From Bacillus sp. AFS055030 (GTDB lineage Bacteria; Bacillota; Bacilli; Bacillales; Bacillaceae_G): a stretch of 33,262 nt of DNA. Below are positions 7,870 through 16,200 of the stretch, one piece after another. The stretch is from contig NZ_NUGT01000087.1 in NCBI RefSeq assembly GCF_002574545.1, forward strand, positions 1 to 33,262. Reading direction: 5' to 3'. The number at the start of each line of letters is the position of its first letter. Positions within the stretch are counted from its first letter, which is position 1. Both the position numbers and the translations under genes were made by a program. The notes beneath the pieces are model-generated. The model ran no database searches. It saw only the letters and a program-made list of their open reading frames with translations, and was not told the DNA's origin.

Positions 7870-8618
7870 GATCGATCTCCCGCCGTTATTGTTAACTGTA
7901 TAAAGTTATAAGCAGGCCATGGCCCAGAGTATTTGAATTCTACTTTATCCTTCCATAATTCATAGAGTTCATTAACTTTTTCATCAAAGACTTCTTCTTG
8001 ATCGCGATCAATTAAAAAAGCAGCATTAAGAAGCATTGTTTCGTATATTGGAGGGTTTGATTTAGAGGCACTTGAAAGTGAAGAAAGAGGTGAAAAAATC
8101 GCTTCATATAGATTGTGGTGCAAAGCATAGAAAAAATCTTTTGTTTTTTCTCCAAGTTTAATCTTTTCGTAAAAAGCTGCTTCTTTCTGTTGATTTACCT
8201 TCTCTTTAAGTTTTTGTATGTCTCCATTTCTCTGTATTTCTTCGTCTAACCATTCCTTACGTGCAATGACTTTTAAACCAACCTCAATTTTATTGTTTAT
8301 TTTCTGAAAGATTGATTGCAGTTCGTCATACAGTTTTTCTAGTAATAAATGAATTTCTTCTGAAGAGGAGAATACATTATTAAAACTTATTGGAATGACG
8401 GTAAACTGTTGCATAACAAAAGAAATCACGCTTTGATGGGCAAATAAATTGGCACGAGTTGGAAGGTAGTCCTGGTCAGGAACATTTGCAGCAATCATCA
8501 CAATTTCTTTATATCTGATAGCATATAATTTAATATCATTTCCTTCCCACTTTGTGAAACCAAAATCGGGATCGATATTCGTTTGGATGATACAAAATGG
8601 ATAAACCCATTTTCTCAT
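7866..8618 (-). CDS. gvpF: Gas vesicle protein GvpF (GvpL/GvpF family)
   Basis: This 250-residue protein is the second GvpL/GvpF-family member. Visible family features are the N-terminal small alpha/beta domain (residues 1-60), the HQSVISFVMQQFTVIPISF segment near residues 62-80, a long charged helical middle, and the C-terminal KYSGPWPAYNFIQL motif near residues 229-242. Translation starts one base after the gvpN stop, with the ribosome site inside gvpN. GvpF is thought to contact GvpA at the start of vesicle formation. Confidence 0.9.
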   Translation of the reverse strand: MRKWVYPFCIIQTNIDPDFGFTKWEGNDIKLYAIRYKEIVMIAANVPDQDYLPTRANLFAHQSVISFVMQQFTVIPISFNNVFSSSEEIHLLLEKLYDELQSIFQKINNKIEVGLKVIARKEWLDEEIQRNGDIQKLKEKVNQQKEAAFYEKIKLGEKTKDFFYALHHNLYEAIFSPLSSLSSASKSNPPIYETMLLNAAFLIDRDQEEVFDEKVNELYELWKDKVEFKYSGPWPAYNFIQLTITAGDRS

Positions 8619-8619
8619 T

Positions 8620-9504
8620 TCAACTTCCCTCCATTTTTGAACTGATCGATTTTACGATGAATTGTTTTGCTTGTGAGTATGTTCGAACTTTTTGGGCTTG
8701 TTTGAGATGAAACCAAAAAATATCTGTGCATAAAGTCTGAAACTGTTGATCATAAATTGTAATTGGGATATTATTTTGCTTTGCTATCGAGGCTAGTTTG
8801 ATAGTAGTACGAAGACTTTGAGGTTCAATTTCTCTACAGTGATGACGTATGATTTGTACTAATTTAACAATATAAAGACTTTCTTTTTCCGATAAACCAG
8901 TTATTTGTGATAAGATGGTACACTCCGTTTCAAAATCCATTTTTTCGATCGGAATCGTAATCATACGATCAAGTAGAGCATCTTGTGCTTCGAATATACC
9001 AACATACTCTTCTGGATTACTAATAAAAATAACAGAAAAGTTTGGATGGACTGGCAAAAAAAATTCTTTCTTTTTCATCCCATATAGTGGAATCACCCTT
9101 TCTTCCAAAATTGATAAAAATAAGTTGTTTGTTTCAGGATGAGAGCGAGTGAATTCATCATATATTAATGTATAGCCTTTTGTCGCAGCTTCTATTAAAG
9201 GACCGTTAACCCATGTGTCTTTAATGCTTTCTTCTTTTTTATAAACGGAATGAATATAGTTATCGACTATTTTTTTCTTAGTAAAGCCATTAAAACTCCC
9301 AAGCAGATCCTTATTAGACATTTCATGATTCCCATGAATTAACAATGATGGTCGACCGATTTGTTTTGCAATATGAAGTGCAAGTGATGTTTTTCCAACA
9401 CCAGCTGGACCTGTAAGATGGACTGAAAACCCAGATTGCAAATAAGACTGGACCCGATCTGTTAGGCTATTCAAATAAGGAGTCGATATAAAAATTTTAT
9501 CCAT
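8620..9504 (-). CDS. gvpN: Gas vesicle AAA+ ATPase GvpN
   Basis: This 294-residue MoxR-like AAA+ ATPase is GvpN. It has Walker A GPAGVGKT (residues 32-39), Walker B TLIYDE (112-117) followed by FTRSHPETNN, a sensor-1 like VIFISNPEEY near 174-183, and an SLRTT segment with an arginine near 251. GvpN is needed for efficient vesicle growth. The start ATG lies 12 nt past the gvpO stop, with GGAGGGAG between. All ATPase motifs are intact, which argues that the operon is functional. Confidence 0.93.
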   Translation of the reverse strand: MDKIFISTPYLNSLTDRVQSYLQSGFSVHLTGPAGVGKTSLALHIAKQIGRPSLLIHGNHEMSNKDLLGSFNGFTKKKIVDNYIHSVYKKEESIKDTWVNGPLIEAATKGYTLIYDEFTRSHPETNNLFLSILEERVIPLYGMKKKEFFLPVHPNFSVIFISNPEEYVGIFEAQDALLDRMITIPIEKMDFETECTILSQITGLSEKESLYIVKLVQIIRHHCREIEPQSLRTTIKLASIAKQNNIPITIYDQQFQTLCTDIFWFHLKQAQKVRTYSQAKQFIVKSISSKMEGS

Positions 9505-9516
9505 AGTTCTCCCTCC

Positions 9517-9777
9517 TTACTCATGTAGAATTGCGCCTCTTGCACGCAATGATTTTCTTTGAAATGATATAATTTCTAATTCAGCATTCATTAAAACAGA
9601 ATAAACTCCTACTAACTCATCTTTAGCGTGAGCTTTCATATATTCTTTTTCTTCAATTACTTCAACGGTTAATTCCCAACCTTTATCTGTTTTATGGATG
9701 TGAGTAATTTTATGAACTGGTCGAATATACAGCCCAAAAAAAGTTTTTACTACTTCTAGTATTTTAATAATTTCCAT
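9517..9777 (-). CDS. gvpO: Gas vesicle protein of the GvpO family (GvpR position)
   Basis: The 86-residue product has the GvpO pattern: a short N-terminal helix, then GWELTVEVIEEKEYMKAHAK, a beta-strand pair (VGVYSVLMNAELEIISFQR) and a basic Arg-containing end. In P. megaterium the gene at this place is called gvpR. The start was set at ATG 9777 because AAGGGGG lies 5 nt upstream; a longer frame from 9813 has no ribosome site and would run through the post-gvpA hairpin. It is the first gene after that hairpin. Confidence 0.8.
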   Translation of the reverse strand: MEIIKILEVVKTFFGLYIRPVHKITHIHKTDKGWELTVEVIEEKEYMKAHAKDELVGVYSVLMNAELEIISFQRKSLRARGAILHE

Positions 9778-9793
9778 AGTAGCCCCCTTATCT

Positions 9794-9826
9794 AAAAAGA
9801 GAGACCAAAGCATAAAGCCTTGGCCC
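9794..9826 (-). terminator. Leaky terminator/attenuator hairpin between gvpA and gvpO
   Basis: On the minus strand GGGCCAAGG (plus 9826-9818) can pair with CTTTGGTCT (9810-9802) with three G-U wobbles around a 7-nt loop, and CTCTTTTTAG follows. It starts 7 nt beyond the gvpA stop and ends before the ribosome site of gvpO. The modest stability suggests partial termination, giving more gvpA mRNA than downstream mRNA. Confidence 0.55.
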
Positions 9827-9833
9827 TACTTGC

Positions 9834-10061
9834 TTAAGCAACTTCCTCTTCTTCTTCTTCTTTCAGCAATCCTACTGCTTCTGCATATCGTAACCAAGTA
9901 TCAACACTTGCAATGACAACACGAGCTTCAATTGCTAAAAGCTCAATGCCGACAAGTGATACCCTTACAAATGCATCAATAACAACCCCTTTGTCTAGAA
10001 TACGGTCGATTACTTCAGCAAGGCTGGAAGAATCTACACTTTTTTGAATAGACGCCAACAT
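9834..10061 (-). CDS. gvpA: Major gas vesicle shell protein GvpA
   Basis: This 75-residue protein is the major shell protein: [20 protein letters not shown], then [20 protein letters not shown] and [14 protein letters not shown], which is the highly conserved GvpA sequence, ending in a run of glutamates and VA. The start is ATG 10061, preceded by AAAGGAGGG; a longer frame from 10127 has no ribosome site and adds an unrelated hydrophobic stretch. The N-terminus has two extra residues (MLASIQKS) compared with the usual MSIQKS type. It is the only shell gene in the window; P. megaterium carries gvpA and gvpB. First gene of the operon. Confidence 0.95.
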   Translation of the reverse strand: MLASIQKSVDSSSLAEVIDRILDKGVVIDAFVRVSLVGIELLAIEARVVIASVDTWLRYAEAVGLLKEEEEEEVA

Positions 10062-10151
10062 GTATCCCTCCTTTCTTAATAAAAATAAGAAAGAAATGAT
10101 AGAAAATGAAAAATAGCATTTTCTCACGTAGAGATCCTATCTCTTTCCCTC

Positions 10152-10179
10152 TATCCTATGGGACAAGCAAGTTAAGAGT
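10152..10179 (-). promoter_or_regulatory. Possible gvp operon promoter (sigma-K-like pattern)
   Basis: On the minus strand AC, 17 nt, CATAGGATA (ending at 10152) fits the late mother-cell sigma-K pattern AC-N16/17-CATANNNTA, about 90 nt before gvpA. A weak sigma-A alternative (TTGATT, 16 nt, TATCAC) lies just upstream. The match is short and could be chance. Confidence 0.25.
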
Positions 10180-10290
10180 GATAGACTTTATTCAAAATGA
10201 ATCAATTTAACCACACTCCAATTTTTTCCAATTGATATATACCTCGTTTTTTTGACTAATTTGCAGAGAAAAATAAATCTAGTATTATAG

Positions 10291-10328
10291 AAAAAAACCA
10301 TGAACAAGTGCAATTGTTCATGGTTTTT
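10291..10328 (-). terminator. Intrinsic terminator of the ykfB-ykfC operon
   Basis: A 13-bp stem (AAAAACCATGAAC at 10293-10305 with GTTCATGGTTTTT at 10316-10328) gives U-tracts on both strands. It lies 31 nt past the ykfC stop and separates ykfC from the gvp promoter region. Confidence 0.88.
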
Positions 10329-10358
10329 CAACGTTTCTATATCAATCTATCTACTTAA

Positions 10359-11393
10359 TTATTCTACCCAATAACGACGAGCACCAGAAAATTCTTCAAT
10401 ATAGCCAGGAGTATCTAATGGAATAATTTCAACACTTCTAGCAGCATTTGGAGCCTGAATCATTAAACCATCACCGATATACATTGCAACATGATGAACT
10501 GATCCTGTTCCATTGTTACTTGCAAAGAATAGTAGGTCTCCAGGTTGAATCTCGTCTTTTTTAACTTCTATACCACTCTTAGATTGAGGGCCTGAATCTC
10601 GTGGAATTGTTATACCATATGACTTAAATAAGCTATATGTAAATCCTGAGCAATCAAAACCAAATCCTGATACACCAGCCCATAAATAACGTAAACCAAG
10701 GAACTTCTTCGCCGTATTAATTAAATTTTCAGGCGTTGCCTTTGGAAACTGATTTTCGTTTTGATAGACTGCCACATCTTCTTTTTTAATAAATTTATTT
10801 CCATCATCTGGTGTTGCAACCATTACAACATCTCCAAAGTCTTTAACTACTGGTAAGCGGGTATTAAAGCTAATCTCCATAAACTTATGATTTAGGGCTT
10901 TTCCATCATACAACCATGCTGTTTGACTAGATACCATAACAAATGGCGTATCCTTATAATTCTCTAATCGATCATCCGTTGTTAATTGTCTTTTTGGCAT
11001 CCAACCAGGATAGCCAAGTGTGTTACGTGGAGTAGGTTGTCCTTCAACAGCAACCTTAACCCAGTCACCTGACTCCTCTAAAATGGTTACTTTTGTGCCA
11101 TAAACTGCTTGTGTTTCAAGATAGCTTGTTAACCAACGACGAACTTCAGTATCTTCCATATTCGCTGACCATTGACGCGGATCTACTGGATTGCTTAAAG
11201 ATGGTGCATCAATATCTCTAACTTGGAATCTACCATTAGTAGTCCACTGAGTCGAAACGGACACATCAACATAGGCTGTCTCACCCGGAGTAAGTTCATC
11301 TTGCGAATTTGCGAAAGATTGGCTTGTCATTGTAGGAAGTAATGAACCTGCAACGCATAAACTTAAAATTAAATTTTTTGTCTTTTTCATCAT
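10359..11393 (-). CDS. ykfC: YkfC-type gamma-D-glutamyl-L-diamino acid endopeptidase (NlpC/P60), exported
   Basis: This 344-residue protein has a signal peptide (residues 1-28, ending QSFA), two SH3-like regions (about 35-140 and 148-212) and a C-terminal NlpC/P60 cysteine peptidase domain (about 220-340). The catalytic Cys is Cys248 in GFDCSGF and the His is His301 in VHHVAMYIG; Gln313 is likely the third polar residue. YkfC cleaves between D-Glu and the diamino acid in murein peptides that begin with L-Ala, producing L-Ala-D-Glu. The start was placed at the ATG-ATG pair (11393) because GAGAGGGG precedes it. It follows ykfB by 18 nt, whose product epimerises that dipeptide. Confidence 0.9.
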   Translation of the reverse strand: MMKKTKNLILSLCVAGSLLPTMTSQSFANSQDELTPGETAYVDVSVSTQWTTNGRFQVRDIDAPSLSNPVDPRQWSANMEDTEVRRWLTSYLETQAVYGTKVTILEESGDWVKVAVEGQPTPRNTLGYPGWMPKRQLTTDDRLENYKDTPFVMVSSQTAWLYDGKALNHKFMEISFNTRLPVVKDFGDVVMVATPDDGNKFIKKEDVAVYQNENQFPKATPENLINTAKKFLGLRYLWAGVSGFGFDCSGFTYSLFKSYGITIPRDSGPQSKSGIEVKKDEIQPGDLLFFASNNGTGSVHHVAMYIGDGLMIQAPNAARSVEIIPLDTPGYIEEFSGARRYWVE

Positions 11394-11411
11394 AAAACCC
11401 CTCTCCATATT

Positions 11412-12497
11412 TTAACGAAGACTTTTTGATAATCTTCGGTTAAGCCCTAAACCAGGTAGAGATGATAAATGGACTTCATCCCCGATAAATTCAATTCCAT
11501 CAAAATCTTGGCTCTTTAACCAAAGTGGAGCATCTAAATCGATTTTTTGAATATTTGGATGTGCGCAAGCAATATGAGCTGCAGCTAGCACTGACACAGA
11601 AGTTTCCATCATACTTCCAATCATGCAAGGAATATTTGCTCTTTCAGCAATATCTGCAATTTGCAGTGCTCTTCTAATGCCCCCAGTTTTCATCAACTTA
11701 ATATTTAGAAGATCAACTGCATCTTCTTTAATTAGACGAACTGCATCTTCTGGAGAAAAAAGACTTTCATCTGCCATAATTGGTGTTTTGACATTCTGCT
11801 TAACAAATTTCAGTCCTTGGATATTTCCTGCTTGGACCGGCTGCTCAATTAGTTCTAAATTGGCATTCAGCTGTTCCAATTCTTGAATAATGGTAACGGC
11901 TTGTCGTGGAGTCCATCCTTGGTTGGCATCTACACGAATGGCAACATCATCACCGACTATTTCTCGAATCGCCATTATTCGTTGAACATCCTTTTCCCAA
12001 TCTTTTCCGACTTTAATTTTCAAAGTAGAAAATCCATCCTTGATAATTTGTCTAGCTTCCTCGCACATTTCATCTACAGTTCCTACACTAACGGTCATAT
12101 CATTTTTTAATTGATTTGTTCGACCTCCAAGATATTGATAGAGTGGAAGATTAAGATGTTGACATAACGCATCATACAGCGCAATTTCCATAGCTGCTTT
12201 CGCACTTGTATTTGCCACGCAAGAGCGTTCAATCAGTAGTGAGAGCTCATTCATATTTCGAATATCTCTTCCTAATAGTAGCGGCGTTAGGACCGTCTTT
12301 AAAATCGCTTCAATACTTTCTTTTGATTCACCTGTAATCGCCAATGTTGGCGCTGCAGCCCCTACTCCGACAATTCCATCCTCTAGCTGGACATATACAA
12401 AAACATTCTCTATTTCTGTAGCTGTCCTAAGAGCTGTTTTAAATGGCTTTTTTAATGGAAAAACTTCCGTTTGCACTTGGATCGATTGAATAATCAT
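11412..12497 (-). CDS. ykfB: L-Ala-D/L-Glu epimerase (YkfB, enolase superfamily)
   Basis: This 361-residue enolase-superfamily protein is a dipeptide epimerase. The KxK motif (Lys160, Lys162 in TLKIKVG), metal ligands Asp190 (RVDAN), Glu218 (IEQP) and Asp243 (ADES), and the second-side base Lys267 (NIKLMKTGG) are all present at the spacing known for L-Ala-D/L-Glu epimerases. The reaction converts L-Ala-D-Glu to L-Ala-L-Glu so that ordinary dipeptidases can use recycled murein peptides. The start ATG has AGGAAAGGA 8 nt upstream. It heads a two-gene operon with ykfC; the carboxypeptidase (ykfA) and binding-protein/transport genes found with it in B. subtilis are not in this window. Confidence 0.92.
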   Translation of the reverse strand: MIIQSIQVQTEVFPLKKPFKTALRTATEIENVFVYVQLEDGIVGVGAAAPTLAITGESKESIEAILKTVLTPLLLGRDIRNMNELSLLIERSCVANTSAKAAMEIALYDALCQHLNLPLYQYLGGRTNQLKNDMTVSVGTVDEMCEEARQIIKDGFSTLKIKVGKDWEKDVQRIMAIREIVGDDVAIRVDANQGWTPRQAVTIIQELEQLNANLELIEQPVQAGNIQGLKFVKQNVKTPIMADESLFSPEDAVRLIKEDAVDLLNIKLMKTGGIRRALQIADIAERANIPCMIGSMMETSVSVLAAAHIACAHPNIQKIDLDAPLWLKSQDFDGIEFIGDEVHLSSLPGLGLNRRLSKSLR

Positions 12498-12573
12498 CGT
12501 TTTTGTCCTTTCCTATTAGATTTAAGTTTGTTCCAATACCTCTGATTGTTTAAAAAACCTTCTATTAAATAAA

Positions 12574-12618
12574 AAATCCAGCTATTAGAAAGGGACGTCC
12601 CTACTAATAGCTGGATTT
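12574..12618 (-). terminator. Intrinsic terminator of the DUF3870 gene
   Basis: A 15-bp stem (AAATCCAGCTATTAG with CTAATAGCTGGATTT, 12574-12588 and 12604-12618) encloses an inner perfect palindrome AGGGACGTCCCT (12590-12601). On the minus strand it is followed by a T run (TTTTTTATTT). It insulates ykfB from the upstream gene. Confidence 0.88.
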
Positions 12619-12646
12619 CATCTACGAAAATAGATAAAGCAGCGTT

Positions 12647-12964
12647 TTAAGATTCAATTATTTGTGTGTATTTTATATGTGCATTTTTAAAGGCTACTGC
12701 CAAAGCTTTTTGGGAAGACCCGAAATAGCGTGTATTAATTTCTTCTATTACCCCATCCAAATCTAGCATTGATTGTCCAACGAATAGATGCTGTACAAAG
12801 GATGAAGTTAAAGAAATTGTAGCTGAGCAATCAGCATCAACAATTAAATGGCTTGTCCGATCGACTACCAGTCCAATAAAAAATGCATTATACTTCTGCA
12901 TAATCGGATTATTCGATGAAGTCTTTGCATCTCCAATTAAATAGATCGTATCTTTACTGTACAA
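12647..12964 (-). CDS. DUF3870-family protein of unknown function
   Basis: The 105-residue product looks like a DUF3870 protein: a short IYLIGDAKTS start, a long strand-rich middle with VDRTSHLIVDADCSATISLT, and a helical end with IEEINTRYFGSSQKALAVAF. No catalytic motif can be named. The start is set at TTG 12964 because GGGAGG lies 7 nt upstream; a GTG at 12997 would place this ribosome site inside the gene and has no site of its own. It is a single-gene unit with its own promoter and terminator. Confidence 0.75.
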   Translation of the reverse strand: MYSKDTIYLIGDAKTSSNNPIMQKYNAFFIGLVVDRTSHLIVDADCSATISLTSSFVQHLFVGQSMLDLDGVIEEINTRYFGSSQKALAVAFKNAHIKYTQIIES

Positions 12965-13053
12965 TTTATTTCCTCCCGCAAAACAGGTATTCCGCACAAA
13001 ATCCTAACCATAAGGAAAGAATTGGCAACGGCATATGTATTCGCTTACAGTTA

Positions 13054-13082
13054 ATATTAATATACGAAACTATTTTTGACAA
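13054..13082 (-). promoter_or_regulatory. Sigma-A promoter of the DUF3870 gene
   Basis: On the minus strand TTGTCA (13082-13077) and TAATAT (13059-13054) are exactly 17 nt apart, close to the housekeeping consensus. The predicted start of transcription is about 80 nt before the TTG start codon. Confidence 0.7.
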
Positions 13083-13180
13083 TGTTTTTTGAATATTCTG
13101 TTTTAAGAACGGGAAATGTGTACTAGATTTGGGCGCTTACTTTTTTACTAGAAAAAGTTTAGGATCGTTTCTTTTATAAC

Positions 13181-13218
13181 GAAAAGCCACAAGGAAAATA
13201 ATCTACTTGTGGCTTTTC
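13181..13218 (-). terminator. Intrinsic terminator after the subtilase gene
   Basis: A 13-bp stem (GAAAAGCCACAAG at 13181-13193 with CTTGTGGCTTTTC at 13206-13218) lies 23 nt past the protease stop. The U-tract on the minus strand is short (CTTTTCGTT); on the plus strand it is longer. Confidence 0.7.
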
Positions 13219-13241
13219 ATTTTTTTGAAGACTATCCAAAA

Positions 13242-16200
13242 TTATTGAATACCTAATTCTCTTTTAATACTTTCTAATGTTGCCGACTTGAACTTCTTCA
13301 ACGGTTTTGGTGCATTGTCTACATCCATATTTTGTTTTAAATAATTCAATTCTACATATTCAAGATCCTTAGCACTAACTTTTCCATCAAAATTTATATC
13401 TGCTTCTCGTTTGTCACTACCCCAATATGTTTGGATGTATAATGCATCTAGTATATCGACCACATTATCTTGATTCACATCACCAGCAACCCCATAATCG
13501 TAGAATGACCCGGCCATACCATTGTAATATAATAGTAACTGACCTGAGATACTGCCATTCTTATCGAAACCTATTTGAATTTGGCGCTTCATCGTGAAAT
13601 GTCCAGGCAGTTTCATTTCCCATGTGAATGGTTTATCAGTTATTGGAAGTTTTGAAATTCGATAATCTCCACCTTTACCAATGCTAGAAGTACCATCATA
13701 CACATTACCATCTGCATCGATTATTCGGATTGATGCACCAAGTTTTGTCCAATCAGGGGTTAATGCTACTCCATACCCTCTTAATGTCCCAAATATTTCT
13801 GAGAACGTTGGTTGTATTTTGAAATCCATGCCTGTAGATGAAACAGAAGTCGTTTTGCCTAGTTCATCTGTACAAGATAGTGTCGGATTGATTGATGTAC
13901 TTAATGTAAATGATGTATCCTTGGCTTTTAATTTCAGATTAATAGCAGTTAAATTCCCGCTAATTGTGCTCGTTCCATTCATTACTAGTTTTACTTTTGA
14001 CGTGTTACCTGTGGTTGAAACTGTCACCTCGTAGTCACCGTAACTTGCAAGTCCTTCATTACCTTTAGCTTCTACAATCTCAAAGCTTGTCCCAATGTTA
14101 CTTAAAGTCCACTCTGCTGTTTTAATTTTTTGTACGTTATTTAAATGAAGGGTTGTAGATACTGTCTCCCCCATTTTTACATTTGTTTTGTCAGACATAA
14201 TTGACGCATATGGTGTACCTGCTTTAACAAAGTAGTAATTTTTCTTAGGACTAGAATTTTTTGCCCCATCTAATCCATTTACTGTAAATTTCGTAAATGA
14301 AGCTGTTTCACTGATTGGCAAATTAAAGTTTGCTATGCCATCATTTCCTACGGGAAGTACAGGATTTCGGTTACCATTAATCGAATAATTAAACATATTA
14401 ATCGATTGATTAACATCCATTCCAGAAGCAACCATCTTATCCACTTCATTATCGAAAACTTTAACTTGAACTGGAACTGTTTTTACTCCTGGTTGATATT
14501 CATTTACAACAGGTGATTCATTTCCATCTAAAGATGTTGTAATTGTAGGACTAAATGGGTCTACATAAATATCATTTGAAGAGGTAAAAATATTGTCTCG
14601 TTCGCTTGTTCCAATCATTTTAATTTTGTAATACCCAGGTTTTGCATAGCTTACTTTAGAAGAAATTGGATGATCTGGATCTCCTGTAAATGCATAGTAT
14701 TTGCCTTCAAATATTCTTTCTACAAAATAATTCGTACCATCATATAGTGTGTTTACAGGAATAGATTCTAAATATCCTATATCCTGGCCAGTCTTTCCAT
14801 CTACTACTACTAAATCTAGCCATTTCATCTGAGATTTTAATTTGAAATTTAATCGAACGTGCCAAGTTGCAGAACTGTTTACAGTCTCTTGTAATTGGTA
14901 TGGTGATATTACATTCGTTGAAAGACCTGTAGAGTCAATTCCTTCTTCAGTAGTTCGTACACTAAAAGGTACCCTGTATTGTTCGTTTTTATCGCTCTGG
15001 TTCGTTATGATCAGATACCCTTCATAAACACCAGGTTTAGCTGTCGCTGGGACTTTTATTGAAACAGGTATTTTTGTTGATTCAAATGCCTCTACTGAAA
15101 TAGTAGTAGGAATAACTAATTTTACTTCATTTGAATTAGCATCTAGAGATCCAGCAGCATCCTTTTGATAATTGACTGCTATATCAAATTTCTTTGCTTT
15201 ATCTTCAAAATTACGGAAGTTTACCATTTTCTTAATTGATGCATCTTCTCCAGCATAAATGCTACCGTAGCTTAGTCCTCCGGTTACCTCTTTTGTGTTG
15301 ACAGTTTTTCCATTCATTGTAATAGGCGTTTTATCTTCTACGCTTATTTCCATTCCTGTGTGAACGGCTTGATAAGGATCTACACGTCCTGCTCCTACTT
15401 CAAACACACTATATTTATCTGCTAATGGTTTAGCTGTATTCATCAAAATCGTCTTAATATCACCTGGTTGAAGCTTAGGATTTGCTTGTAGTAATAAAGC
15501 AGAAATTCCCGTTACATGCGGAGCAGCCATAGATGTACCAGACATTCGATTATAGGCAAACTGATAATTAGATGGATCGTTTTTATAAATGTCATAAGCA
15601 GGTACAGTTGATAAAACACTTACTCCTGGTGCTGTGATTTCCGGTTTCATATCATAATTTTGACGTGAAGGTCCTCGAGAACTGAAATAAGCTAACTTGT
15701 CTCCATCTGTAAATCCTTCAGTATAATCTTTAAATGTCAATTTGTTATGGCCTGCAGCAATTTGTGCTTTAAAATCCAATCCTTGTTCGTAGCTCATACT
15801 AAATGTAGGAATGAAATTTTGATCCTCTCTGACAAAGTTCGTAGGGCCTGCATTTGGTATATTATTATACGCTATTACTCCTAGTGCTCCATGTGCTTTT
15901 GCATAGGTAACTTTAGTTTGCGTACCAATCGTTCCTGTATTGACTAAGACCCATTTTCCATTTACATCTTTATTTTTGTAGTCTGAATCCAGTCCAACTC
16001 CTAAATCAACAATGTCCATCGATTGTTGATTAAATGATTTGAGATCAGAGATAAAGTCTGAATAGAGATTGCTTAAATTATAGGATTTGTCTGATACGCC
16101 TTCTAAAACTCCCGTATATTTTGCTACAGTTATTGGTGTACTGCTTGCTCCAACAGTCAACGCCAATGCAGCTGCTCCTGGAGAACCAAGTGTATAACTA

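Noticed and set aside
8447-8464. TTGGCACG sequence resembling a sigma-54 -24 element inside gvpF
   Set aside because: No TTGC at the required spacing (GGAAGG found instead) and it lies inside a coding region.
9834-10127. Longer gvpA frame with 22 extra N-terminal residues
   Set aside because: No ribosome site before 10127, while AAAGGAGGG stands directly before ATG 10061, and the GvpA N-terminus is well known to start near SIQKS.
13681-14034. 117-codon frame opposite the protease gene
   Set aside because: Lies fully within and antisense to the subtilase; composition follows the complementary codons, no start signal.
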